A stretch of 64,000 nt of DNA from Homarus americanus (GCF_018991925.1 NW_024737068.1:12882817-12946816), one strand, 5' to 3'. Positions 1 through 10,098 are shown, counted from the first letter of the stretch. Notes: a model not told the origin generated them from the sequence alone. A program made the numbers and translations.

Positions 1-260
1 ACGACAACAGTAACAGTAGAAGGAACAGTAACTAAAAAGTAACAGTAGCAGGAACTGTAACAGTAACAGGAACTATAGCAGTAATAGTAGAAGGAACATG
101 AACAACAACAATAACAGAAGCAGGAAGAGGAGCTACAACAGTAACAGTAGCAGTAACAGGAACTACAGCAAGAGCAGTAACAGGAAATACAACAGTAACA
201 GTAACAGGAGCTATAACAGTGACAGGAACTACAACAGTAACAGTAGCAGGAATAATGAAA
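1..260. repeat. AACAGTAACAGG-type minisatellite
   Basis: Diverged copies of a 6- to 18-base unit built from AACAGT and AACAGG fill this stretch. Long open frames on the minus strand (Val/Thr/Ala rich) are a by-product of the unit length and are not taken as genes. From 260 to about 720 the DNA is A-rich and then unique-looking, with no gene seen. Confidence 0.85.
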
Positions 261-727
261 TAAATTGAAAGTCGAGGAAGAGAGTAGAGGAAAAAGGTGA
301 AAAAAGTAACAAGAAAGAAGTGGAAGTATGAGGAAAAAGAAGATATAAAAACAGAATAGGAAAAAAGACAAAAAAGAAAGAAGAAGGAAATGTGAAAATA
401 ATCTACACTAAAAGAAAAAAAGAAAAAAAAAGAAAAAAAAAATACACCTAACCCTTTTTTTTTAAGGATCTGGGAATGATTTAGGAATTGGTGGGATTTT
501 AAGAAGTAGTCAAGAAATTGGGAATGACTAATGGATCCATGGCAGAGATGATGTGAGATTGATAATAGGAATCTGGGAATGGATTGGGAATTTGAGAACT
601 CCATCGGGAATCTGCAGAGAGAAATTTAGGAAAAAGTACGTTTGAAATTTAGGAATGCTTATGGAATTTCGTAACAAGTAGGAATGGTTGGAATTTTGGA
701 ATTAGCAGGGTGTTAGGCTTCTGTAGG

Positions 728-783
728 TGCGTGTGTGTGTGTGCGCGCTAAGCAAAGCAACACTAGATTGTATTGTTTTTGGC

Positions 784-823
<40 letters not shown>

Positions 824-1150
824 CACCAACTTCCACACACCACCACCAACCTACTGTAGTTTCATCATGGGGTATTTCTCTCTCTTTCCACGCCCACCTC
901 ATCCTCTCTCTTTCCACGCCCACTTTCTCTCACTTTCCACCCCTCTCTCTATCTCTTTCTTTCCACCCCTCACTCTCTATTTCCCACATTTCTTTATTTC
1001 TCCCCCCTCTCTCCCCCTTCCGCTCTTTCCCCCCTTCCGCTCTTCCCCCCTTCCGCTCTTCCCCCTTCCGCTCTTTACCCCTTTCACTCCTCCCTCCCCT
1101 TCTCTCTCTCTTTCTATCAAGAACAGTACAATCTAGTGTTGCTTTGCTTA

Positions 1151-1190
<40 letters not shown>
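728..1190. mobile_element. Palindromic (fold-back) element with polypyrimidine centre
   Basis: The left arm (about 728-815) and the right arm (about 1100-1190) are inverted copies. Both contain GCGCTAAGCAAAGCAACACT followed by AGATTGTAYTGTT, flanked outside by TG/CA dinucleotides and inside by AG/CT dinucleotides. The roughly 280-base centre is almost pure pyrimidine on the + strand. The same peptide (ALSKATLDC) is therefore encoded from both ends on opposite strands, which shows the arms but not a gene. A non-autonomous fold-back or MITE-like element is inferred. A simple inverted duplication is the alternative. Confidence 0.7.
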
Positions 1191-1192
<2 letters not shown>

Positions 1193-1323
1193 ATTATCTC
1201 CAGCGCCAGGCGAGCTGGAGGACAATGGCAGAAAATCCTCATTACTTAAGAATCCTCAAGTGTGTTGATTTGTCATGTTTATTACATCCTGAGGAAGCTC
1301 CTGGTGCGTGGGCTACCCTCAGT

Positions 1324-1600
1324 GTGGCCGTAGTAGATCCTCAATGGATAGACGAATTAACCTAACCTAACCTAACTTAACCTGATCTAATCTAACTAAG
1401 CTAACCTTAGTATGCCGCCGTAGCTCCACAATGGGTAGGTGAATTAATGGAAGCTAACCTAACTTGACTTGACCTAACTAGTCCTGTTCTAACCTAACGT
1501 AACCTAACCTAACCTAATCTCCTAACCCCAGTGAAACCGCCGTAGCTCCTCAATGTATAGATGAATGTTCTCAACCCAACCCAACCCAACCACAGAGACA
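1324..1600. repeat. Three copies of a GCCGTAGYTCC block among CCTAA pentamers
   Basis: A block of about 35 bases (CCGTAG, then TCCWCAATG, then TAGRYGAAT) occurs near 1328, 1416 and 1540. Between the copies lie imperfect CCTAA pentamer runs of the arthropod telomere type. The third copy grades into CCAAC pentamers. No coding capacity is recognised. Confidence 0.75.
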
Positions 1601-1947
1601 TTGGTAAATTCTATGAACGTCGACGAGTCTGATAATCATAACCTAATTATTTTATCAAGAGAGGCTTATAGGGGTCCAGGGAGATAACGTGTATTTAGCT
1701 TTTAAGAAAAACATATATATATATACTTCCCTTATGTTTACTTAAAAGTGTGTATATGTCTCTGTTTCTCTTTGGTCTAACTTGAGAACACTTTGATCTC
1801 TCCCATTCAAAGTTTTAGATTAGTTGTAGTTGATCGTGAAAGGTCAGGCAAAAAGTTTAAGGTCAAATACACACTCTTGTCAGTAAAGGTCATGATATAT
1901 ATGTGATTTACACGAAAGCGCTTGGGAACTTCGTGTTTTCTTTTTCC

Positions 1948-1948
<1 letters not shown>

Positions 1949-1998
<50 letters not shown>
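1949..1998. repeat. (TG)n microsatellite
   Basis: An uninterrupted TG run of about 50 bases. Confidence 0.97.
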
Positions 1999-1999
<1 letters not shown>

Positions 2000-2071
2000 T
2001 CTGTCTTACAACACTTCAAGACGTCGACTTCGAATTTTCAAATTGTGATGAGAATTATTCCTTTTCAGGGG

Positions 2072-2243
2072 TTAAGGTCATGATGGTCAAGTTCGAAGTC
2101 ATGAGTCAGGTCAAGGTCATGATGGTCAGGGGAAGGTCATGAGGGTCAAGGTCACGGTCACGGTCATGAGTCAGTTCAAAGTTATAGGGGGTCAGAGGTC
2201 AAGGTCACGAGTCAGAGGTCAAGGTTACGAGGGTCAGAGGTCA
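2072..2243. repeat. AGGTCA-rich degenerate tandem repeat
   Basis: The stretch is built from GGTCA, AGGTCA and GGTCATGA units. TCAAGGTCA occurs exactly at 2111, 2146 and 2199, with a one-base variant at 2219 and TTAAGGTCA at 2072. That nonamer matches the monomer site of FTZ-F1/ERR-type nuclear receptors. Whether it is bound is unknown, and a degenerate minisatellite alone can explain it. Confidence 0.7.
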
Positions 2244-2377
2244 CTGGAGCGGGTCTAAGGTATTGCCTCTAAGCTGTCACATTAACTTCCATCCTCAACC
2301 CAACAATTCCAGAGTTATGGCGAGTTATGCCTCCTGTTCCCGGCCCTCATCTTATAGTACACAAATTTCGGAAAATA

Positions 2378-2575
2378 TCTCGAATATCGAAACATACCCC
2401 AAAAGAACGGAATACACACCAAAATATCGGAATATTCCCAAATATCAAAATATACCTCAAATTATCAGAATACTCATCAAAATATCAGAGTACACTAAAA
2501 AAAAAAATATACCCCAAAATATCGGAATGCACACTAAAATATCGGAATAAACACTCCCAAATATCGGACAATTCC
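2378..2575. repeat. AATATCGGAATACAC-type minisatellite
   Basis: Diverged copies of a unit of about 18-20 bases centred on AATATCGGAATA. The A-rich stretch that follows, up to 2790, shows no gene. Confidence 0.85.
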
Positions 2576-2797
2576 TCCATCATATTGCCTTGTGGTTGCA
2601 CGGATCTCCCCTCCCGATTGAAAAAAAGAAAAAGAAAAAATATAATAGAAAAATAAGGAAATGAAAACAGAGGGAAACGCATAAATATGTACATAGGCAA
2701 ATGGCAAAAATGTAGAAAGCACAGAATAGTTTACGAAATGTGAGTATTGTAAATATGAAATAAACTTTTCTGGACTTCACACTGTATCTGTCTAGGA

Positions 2798-2798
<1 letters not shown>

Positions 2799-2834
<36 letters not shown>

Positions 2835-2857
2835 GTATTAGTATTAGTATTAGTATT

Positions 2858-2908
<51 letters not shown>
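2799..2908. repeat. (ATT)n with an ATTAGT interior
   Basis: A trinucleotide array in which the middle copies alternate ATTAGT. Confidence 0.97.
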
Positions 2909-2911
<3 letters not shown>

Positions 2912-3002
2912 AGCGTGAGGTGGGGGAGGGAAGGATGGAATAGTGTGTGGCAGATATGAAATGACTTCTCAATGGAGGTCTTTTATATGCATATAATCCC
3001 CC

Positions 3003-3510
3003 GTCTCTCTCTCCCTCTCTCTCTTTCTCTTTCTTTCTCTCTCTCTCTCTCTCTCTCCCCCTTTTATTATTTTTTCTATCTATTTCTCTCTTTCTTTCTC
3101 TTCACAGACACACACAATTCTTGTTTAGTAATACATTGGCCATTGGAGGAGCTGAGAGAAAGACGAAAAGGAGGAAAGGGGGGGTGAGAAGGACAGGACA
3201 GGAGGAGAGGGAAGAGAGACCGTGGGAGAAGAGGAAGAGAGACGACAGGAGAGGAAGAGGAGGGAAGAGAGAAACGACAGGAGAGGAAGAGGAAGAGAGA
3301 GGAAGGAGAGGGAAGAGAGAGACGGTGAGGAGAGGAGAGGAAAAGAGAGACGGTGAGAGAGGATGAGGGAGGGAGAGAGACGGTGAGGAGATGAGAGGAA
3401 GAGATGAGACGGTGGAGAAGGAAGGAGAGAGAGAGACGGTGAGGGATGAGGAGAGAGAGAGAGACGGTGGGAGACGGTGGAGAAGAGAGAGACGGTGGGA
3501 GGAGAGAGAG

Positions 3511-3541
<31 letters not shown>
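3003..3541. repeat. CT tract followed by a long polypurine tract
   Basis: 3003-3060 is CT-rich. 3150-3541 is an almost pure purine strand of GAGACGGTGAGGA-like units ending in (AG)n. The Ser/Leu-rich minus-strand frames here are low-complexity artefacts. Confidence 0.92.
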
Positions 3542-3546
<5 letters not shown>

Positions 3547-3734
3547 CGTTAATATTAATACCCCCCCCAAAAAAAAAAATCAACATTAAAAACATATATA
3601 TTGAAGCGTTTCGACGATCCAGGTGAGAGCCAAACCTCAAATAATGGCAGCGGCCGGTTGTGTATTGTCCCACACCTTGTGAATTTGTTCCTAAAGTAAA
3701 CAAAGAAAAAAATATTAGTACAATAGACACGAAG

Positions 3735-3739
<5 letters not shown>

Positions 3740-3781
<42 letters not shown>

Positions 3782-4115
3782 TACTTTTGTTTTTTATTGG
3801 TAAGACTCGATATATTTCCTCTTCTATATTTGGTGTGTGTCTGTGTGTGTATATGTGAGTTAGTGGACATATGTGTATTGATGTGTATATATGTGTGTGG
3901 ATGTGTGTGTCTGTGTAGTTATGTATTTTAGCGTGTTTGGATTTTATGTACATGGATGTGTATATTTTGGTGTTTGTGTATGTGTGTGTTTAAGGAAATA
4001 TGTGCGTGTTTGTGGACATATATATGTGTGTGTGTATGAATGGGTATATATATATTTGTGGACATATGCGTGTGTGTTTGTGTTTGTGTTCGTGTGTGTG
4101 TGTGTGTGTGTCTGC
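3740..4115. repeat. (CA)n followed by a degenerate TG/TATG region
   Basis: A CA run at 3740-3776 is followed, after about 50 unique bases, by TG-rich sequence with GTGTATATGTG-like units to about 4115. Confidence 0.92.
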
Positions 4116-4232
4116 CAAAACTCCCCGGTGGGTGGGTGAGGTGAGCTAGTGTTGACAATCGCTGCAGGTAATGCTTAAGTAATTGCTTCAGTTTCTCCCT
4201 TGACAAACTCTAGGACGATATATTGCGTCTCG

Positions 4233-4362
4233 CTGACCTGAATATACGAGTCCCCAATACACAGACTGACCTGAATATACGAGACCCCAATACACAGACT
4301 GAACTGAATATACGCGTCCCCAATACACAGACTGAACTGAATATACGAGTCCCCAATGCACA
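4233..4362. repeat. 33-bp minisatellite, 4 copies
   Basis: Four near-identical 33-base units contain GAATATACGAGTCCCCAATA. Because 33 is a multiple of three, both minus-strand frames show an 11-residue repeat, which is not evidence of a protein. Confidence 0.92.
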
Positions 4363-4535
4363 CCCTGAGTGGCGGTAATCAGAGCGACTGAGTACTGATT
4401 GTATTTGCAATGTTTAAATAGATGTTGATGTTGTATTATTTTGCTTCAGTTTCTAAGGTCATTAAAAGTATACAATTAATTATAATCAACACAGGTGAGA
4501 AAAGGTGTTTATTTTAGTGTGTGTGTGTGTGTGTG

Positions 4536-4536
<1 letters not shown>

Positions 4537-4580
<44 letters not shown>

Positions 4581-4812
4581 CGGTTTATTAATAGAGTTGC
4601 AGCCGGTGGCTGAAAATATACAGACTTACATTTGATTTAGACATAACAATATAATATGCGTTGAATACATTTACAGGGCTGTACAGTACATAAATCAGGA
4701 GTTGTTTATTATTTTAACAATAGATGGGATGGTGCTGTTCTTATATCTATCGGTGCGGGCTCTTATGGGCTGAATTTTGTTGTAGTGGCGGACTGCGAGG
4801 TGGGTGCCTCCC

Positions 4813-4842
<30 letters not shown>
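4537..4842 (-). mobile_element. LINE 3' end (RT C-terminus, UTR, ATT tail)
   Basis: Read on the minus strand, the order is a (CA)n tract, a C-terminal peptide containing RTDRYKNSTIPSIVKIINN, a stop, about 130 bases of UTR, AATAAACCG and a (TTA)n tail at 4537-4578. The R-T-x-R-Y-x-N-S-x-I-P motif is typical of the extreme C-terminus of non-LTR reverse transcriptases. A related copy lies at 54822-55156 on the same strand. The element is heavily 5' truncated and dead. The family call within LINEs is uncertain. Confidence 0.65.
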
Positions 4843-4843
<1 letters not shown>

Positions 4844-4952
4844 AAGGTACAATAAACTGTTTTGTATAAGTGAAATGTAGACAGAAAAAGCGACAGAAGC
4901 AAACAGACAGACATACGTAAGGAAAAGACAGGCTGACTCTTGATAAAAAAAG

Positions 4953-4990
<38 letters not shown>

Positions 4991-5052
4991 AGAATGTACC
5001 ATAAAAATACAAAAAACGAATAAAAAGACAAAGGTTATTTTTTTTTCCACAG

Positions 5053-5086
5053 AGGAATTGGTGAACACAGCGGAACCGAGACGAAG
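5053..5086 (+). other. Candidate microexon (34 nt)
   Basis: A strong acceptor (T-rich tract ending TTTCCACAG at 5052) is followed 34 bases later by a strong donor (ACGAAG then GTGAGTGT at 5087). Two of the three frames are open: one reads GIGEHSGTETK, the other ELVNTAEPRR. It could be a 5' UTR exon, a small coding exon or a chance pair of splice-like signals. It lies on the same strand as the better candidate exon at 47787. Confidence 0.3.
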
Positions 5087-5984
5087 GTGAGTGTAATGTT
5101 CTTTCTTTCTTTCTTTCTTTCTTTCTTTGTCACTGCCTGTCTGTCTGTCTGTCTTTATGATTATTATTCCTTAACGTTGTTTGTGTTATTCGTTTATTCT
5201 ATTTATTTTTTGTTCATTTTGTTCAATATTTGTTCATTCATTCTGATTTACCATTTTTATTATTAAAGTTCTCTTCGTTTTTTTTCATTATTTTTCATTG
5301 AGTTCATCACAATCATTAATTCTGGTCTGTCGTTTTATCCATGTTTTTCTATCATTTATTCTTTTCTTCAATAGAGTCATAATTCATCACACATCCTCAT
5401 ATATTTTATTCCCATTGGCAATCGAAATTACCCTAAATTACCACACAAACTGAACGAAAGTATAAGCAACAAATCTAAAAAGGAACAATAAAACCTGAAT
5501 GAAATAATGAAAAAAAAAATCTCGAAATGGTTTAAAGATAACGAGAAAAAAAATTGTTTATTTAGTATTAGTTTCTCATGTCAGTTGGCAATTTTTTCCC
5601 TTGAGATTGTCGGCAAGACGTCAATTTGCATAATGTATTCCGCGAGCGACCTGCAGCACGCTTGTTACTCCAGCAGTCTCACGCCGAAGATTTTGTGAAC
5701 AATATTCTCTAGCAGGCAGCTGTGATCTGGTAGGAGGGAGAGAGGGAGGGAAGGATGGAGGAGGGTGAGGAAGAGAGGGAAGAAGGGAGGAAGGGGTAGA
5801 TAGATAAATAGATAGATAGGTAGATAGTCACACTTCTTAAGTTTCATTAACATAAACAAGTTCCACATTAATTTTCTTACTCTACTTCACATCTTAACTC
5901 ACAAATTATCATCTGAAATGCAATGAATAACTTTGACCAGGTTACGACTTATCACCTTTCCTCCAGTACCTCACCTGAGAACAC
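5087..5984. other. No gene seen; AT-rich unique DNA
   Basis: This stretch holds a short TTTC/CTGT simple repeat (5100-5155), AT-rich unique sequence, and a GGGA/GATA-rich tract near 5730-5830. No reading frame looks coding. Confidence 0.6.
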
Positions 5985-6328
5985 CTTGAGAGACGTAGAG
6001 TGAGGGGCGATATGATTGAAGTGTATAAATGGAGGTCAGGGCTAAACAAAGGTGATAAAACAAAGGTACTCAAACTATCCAACCAGGAGCGAACTCGTAG
6101 CAATGGTTTTAAATTAGACAAATATAGATTTTGGCGCGAAATAGGTAAACATTGGTTTGGAAATAGAGTGGAACAAATTACCAAACATCATCATTAACTC
6201 GAACACGCTGGATAGCTTCAAACATAGGATGGATGGATATATGAGCGATAGGGGTTGGGTGTAAACGGGACTGCCCAGTATGTGCCAATAGGCCCGCTGC
6301 CGTTTCCTCCATTCTTATGTTCTTATGT
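5985..6328 (+). mobile_element. LINE 3' end (RT C-terminus), copy 1
   Basis: The C-terminal reverse transcriptase peptide RGDMIEVYKW is followed by LKLSNQERT and GKHWFGNRV, after which the frame is broken near WNKLPN. A short UTR follows, ending in TTCTTATGTTCTTATG. The same peptide and end occur on the minus strand at 46315-46940. The homology starts at about 5985, so this is a 5'-truncated dead copy. The family resembles CR1/Jockey-group LINEs, but the clade cannot be fixed from this piece. Confidence 0.82.
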
Positions 6329-7189
6329 AACTGTAAATTGTGCTCGAGCTACCCCCCTGAGTGCTTCAGTATATTCACTATCGTTCTTATGGTTTTCTTA
6401 TATTTTTCACTATATTGTTATTCCTCAGTTCTCCTTCATTTTGTTTATATTTGTCTCCCTTCCATTATGCCTCCAACCCCATTGGTATCCTGACGAAGGT
6501 TCGTATCACCACTAAGGAAAAAGGCTTTTGAAAATATAATCCCCACAACCACCTTGCTTGTTTATTTATGTAACCATATTTTCTCCTGCACTTTTAAAAA
6601 TCTTTCAACGTTGCGACTTATGTTCCAACTTCCTCGCTGTGGTCGTGTCATCTACATAACATCAGCATACCATTTTCTACTGCATCTACGTATCTCTTTT
6701 AAATTAATATGGTAACTAATATTTCCAGTCATATAACCTGTTGTTACGCCTCGAGTGTACTGTAAGCCTCCAGCCAACACTGTCACAACACATATGATTC
6801 AGGCGGGTCGTCTCAGAGATTCATGCCGTATTTATCTTCCAGTTGGTAATGTGAGAACGCATCTTACTATCTCCTTTTAGCTGAGACGCGAAGATGGTAC
6901 CCACAAGCCATGAAATTTCACTGACACTGTATCGTACTTGGTTATGTCCTGTCTCCTTCTTCTTTATTCTCACTCTCTCTCTTTCTCTCACCCCGTCTAC
7001 CCCGGTAACGGTTCTCTCACACTTGCCCCTCACGTCTTCTCATTCCTCTCCACTGACCACCTTATCACGTCGTTCTTAACTTGGTCAACTCGCTTCATAC
7101 GCTGTCACCCGCTGAGTGATTGGAGGAGGTGAGGCAGAGTGGCTGGGGGCGAGTTGTGTGGGTGGGAGGGACCTTACCTATCACACTCG
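6329..7189. other. No gene seen
   Basis: Unique-looking sequence with moderate GC near 6880-7150. Open frames are short, overlap on both strands and lack splice or start context. Confidence 0.5.
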
Positions 7190-7470
7190 TGGTCCCACAT
7201 CCACACCCATTGTACGGTACCACATCCACACTACTATACACCTACAGTACCACACCCACACTATCGCACCCATAGTCTCACTCCCACACTACCTCACCCA
7301 CACTACCACACTCATGATACCACACTCACACTACCTCACCCACACTACCTCACCCACACTACCACACTCATGATACCACACTCACACTACCTCACCCACA
7401 CTACCACACTCATGATACCACACCCACACTACCACACTCACACTACCTCACCCACACTACCACACTCACA
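7190..7470. repeat. CACTACCACACTCATGATAC-type minisatellite
   Basis: Diverged units of 10, 12 and about 42 bases made of CACACTACC, CACTCATGATACC and CTCACCCA. The His/Thr/Pro frames are artefacts. Confidence 0.92.
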
Positions 7471-8205
7471 GCATCACAACAACAGTGGGAATTGTACGTG
7501 CTGATAAAACCTGGTTGACATGGTCCTCTAAATACTACATCCACATACAGAACACACGTAGAGAGAGTGGCAGAGACACAGACAGTCAACATGTTGTTAT
7601 ACCATAGAGTGTAGGAGTATACGTCACCCCCCCCCCCACGATGTAAATTAAAGCCGTCCATTTCTGGGATTACCTTTGTGTTTATGATTATTAAAACACC
7701 TGTGGAGGATTTTCAAAAGGACTTGTTGATGCCTGGGATGAAGACTTACAGGTGAGGATTGAGGAAGAATTAGTTTCAGGAAGTAGCAGGTGCTTTAGAG
7801 TTATAATTACAGGTAGAGATAAAAATACTTACAGTTAAAGGTAGACAGAATTATAGTTAAAGGTAGTGATATAAATACAGTTACAGTTCAGAGTTAGAGA
7901 AAGATATATTTACTCGTCTTTTATATCTCAGAAAACGATTATTTGATTTTTTTTTTATACTTCAATTGCAGAAACCGAATTCGATTCTAGAATTGGTTGG
8001 CCAGGTAGGACGAGGAAAGATAAATGACGTCTCGGGGTCCGGGGAACTAACCTTAAAATTGTTCCCAACTTTCATCGTTTTCAAAGCGAATTGGAAAATT
8101 GACTCTGCGAAATATATTTAAAATGAACAGAGCGAAAACACACTGGTGAAAAATATTGATGGCGAGCAAGAAGGATTTCGTTTCGTATGGTTGTATATTT
8201 CCAAG

Positions 8206-8207
<2 letters not shown>
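7471..8207. other. No gene seen apart from a weak exon candidate
   Basis: The region contains degenerate ACAGTTA-like repeats (7740-7900) and unique sequence. The only item of note is the small exon candidate at 7972-8004. Confidence 0.5.
7972..8004 (+). other. Candidate microexon (33 nt)
   Basis: The acceptor context is a run of T followed by ATACTTCAATTGCAG (AG at 7970-7971). The donor context is GGCCAG then GTAGGA. The 33 bases read KPNSILELVGQ in one frame and are also open in a second. The donor is only moderate, and chance occurrence in 64 kb is likely enough to keep confidence low. Confidence 0.18.

Positions 8208-8256
<49 letters not shown>
8208..8256. repeat. (TG)n microsatellite
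   Basis: An uninterrupted TG run of about 48 bases. Confidence 0.97.
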
Positions 8257-8258
<2 letters not shown>

Positions 8259-8376
8259 GTAATGAAAACATTCACGTGATACCCACGAAAATCTTCTGAG
8301 ACACCCTGTAGTACATCGTGGCAGGACACAGATAAGAATATCATTGATGTTGTTAACTTTGTCTGGCAGTTTCCTT

Positions 8377-8835
8377 CTGACTGTCTCTCTTCTCTCGGGT
8401 GACTGTGGGTGAGGGAGTCCTTATATCTGACTGTCTCTCCTCTCTCAGGTGACTGGGAGTGAGGGAGTCCTTATATCTGACTGTCTCTCCTCTCTCGGGT
8501 GACTGGGAGTGAGGGAGTCCTTATATCTGACTGTCTCTCTTCTCTCGGGTGACTGGGAGTGAGGGAGTCCTTCTATCTGACTGTCTCTCCTCTCTCAGGT
8601 GACTGGGAGTGAGGGAGTCCTTATATCTGACTGTCTCTCCTCTCTCAGGTGACTGGGAGTGAGGGAGTCCTTCTATCTGACTGTCTCTCCTCTCTCAGGT
8701 GACTGGGAGTGAGGGAGTCCTTATATCTGACTGTCTCTCCTCTCTCGGGTGACTGGGAGTGAGGGAGTCCTTATATCTGACTGTCTCTCCTCTCTCGGGT
8801 GACTGGGAGTGAGGGAGTCCTTATATCTGACTGTA
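8377..8835. repeat. 50-bp minisatellite, about 9 copies
   Basis: The start of the unit (CTGACTGTCTCTC) recurs every 50 bases from 8377 to 8827. Copies are nearly identical and differ mainly at CTCAGG/CTCGGG and TTATATC/TTCTATC. Such uniformity implies recent amplification or homogenisation. Confidence 0.97.
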
Positions 8836-9245
8836 CAGTGATTGTAAACAAGGATGTTTTGGGAATTTAAAAATATTTGTCCAGATTGTTAAGAACTGTT
8901 CAGACTGTTAGAAATTATCCAGACTTTTAAGAATTGTTCTGACTGGCAATCACTGTCTAGACTGGTAATGACTGTAATGACAAAGATGACTGTATGTTGG
9001 CCATATATGTTTATTTCTAATTATTTAAATAATTTGGGTTAAGTTTTGTGTTATTTATGTTATTTTTCTGTGTTATCCCAGTTATATATATTTAGTTTTC
9101 TCTATACATTTTGGGAAGTAACGTGATGTAACGTCAATAACAATATGTGTAAGTAAACTCGTCTGGGAACTCTATGAAATAAACCTGACCGCCATGTAAT
9201 GTAAATACTGTATGCGAAGGAAACCAACTACAGTATTTCACCAGC
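8836..9245. other. No gene seen
   Basis: A few degenerate CAGACTGTTAAGAATTGT-like repeats (8880-8970) are followed by AT-rich unique DNA. Confidence 0.5.
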
Positions 9246-9425
9246 ATGGACGGATCACTACACCAAGATCACTAGCACCAGGTGTATAAGACTCTTCTAG
9301 GTGCTTATAATGCTACACCAGGCAGCACCAGGTGTATAAGACTCCTAGGTGCCTATTATGCTGCACCAAGACCACCAGCACCAGGTGTATAAGACTCTCC
9401 TAGGTGCTTATAATGCTAGGCACCA
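9246..9425. repeat. ~50-bp minisatellite, 3 copies
   Basis: CACCAGGTGTATAAGACTC recurs at 9276, 9326 and 9379, each followed by CTAGGTGC and TATAATGC or a variant. Confidence 0.88.
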
Positions 9426-9985
9426 GCCACCACCACTACATATCACCATCAACAGGTGGTAATAGTGCTCTTTATATAGACAAGTCTATACACTTAACCA
9501 GGAGTAATGTTGAAACCCCGACAAAGGCGAGGGAAGCTATAGGAACCCATAACAGAATGTGAAGAGGCCAGTGATCCAATACATCTGTGGACGCGACTCG
9601 GCCTCCCTCTCCATTCGTCAACTCGTGCAAATGGAATTCACAGGATAAATATATAGAGTGCGTTTCATCCCAGCCGTAACTAACGGTTGATCAAAAGCAG
9701 TGTCAACACGAGCCTAAAAGAGTGGATTCAGTTTTATGTTGTTTTTTCGTAAGTGTTATTAACTATTTATGATGGGAGTGTGTGGTGAGAAATCGTGTGG
9801 TGTTATGGTTATATTAATGAGAGCACCAGAAGGACGGGTAAGTGGCTGTATACATCAACGGCAATCTTAACGTAACCTGAGCCAACCCAAACCCATGACA
9901 CTATCGGGAAAGTTAAGACAACATTTGGGTATCTGGGGAAAGGAAATGTGCCTTGAGTGTGTTCCTTTGAGGACAGTATATCTTA
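9426..9985. other. Unique DNA with one weak exon candidate
   Basis: This is one of the few non-repetitive, moderately GC-balanced stretches. An ATG at 9772 with A at -3 and G at +4 opens a frame (MGVCGEKSCGVMVILMRAPEGR) that reaches a good donor, GACGG then GTAAGTGG, at 9838. No acceptor, promoter or homology supports it further. Confidence 0.3.
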
Positions 9986-10098
9986 ACAAGCGGAGAGAGA
10001 GATAGAGAGAGAGAGAGAGAAGAGGAGAGAGGACAGAGAAGAGGAGAGAGGACACAGAAGAGGAGAGAGGACAGAGGATAGAGAGAGAGAGAGATAAT
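9986..10098. repeat. AG-rich polypurine tract
   Basis: GAGAGA runs with GAGGAGAGAGGACAGA units repeated three to four times. Confidence 0.93.

Noticed and set aside
1807..1998. His-Thr and Val-Cys repeat ORFs over TG/CA tracts (also near 8053, 13647, 24728, 48176, 54329)
   Set aside because: They are translations of dinucleotide repeats with no start or splice context.
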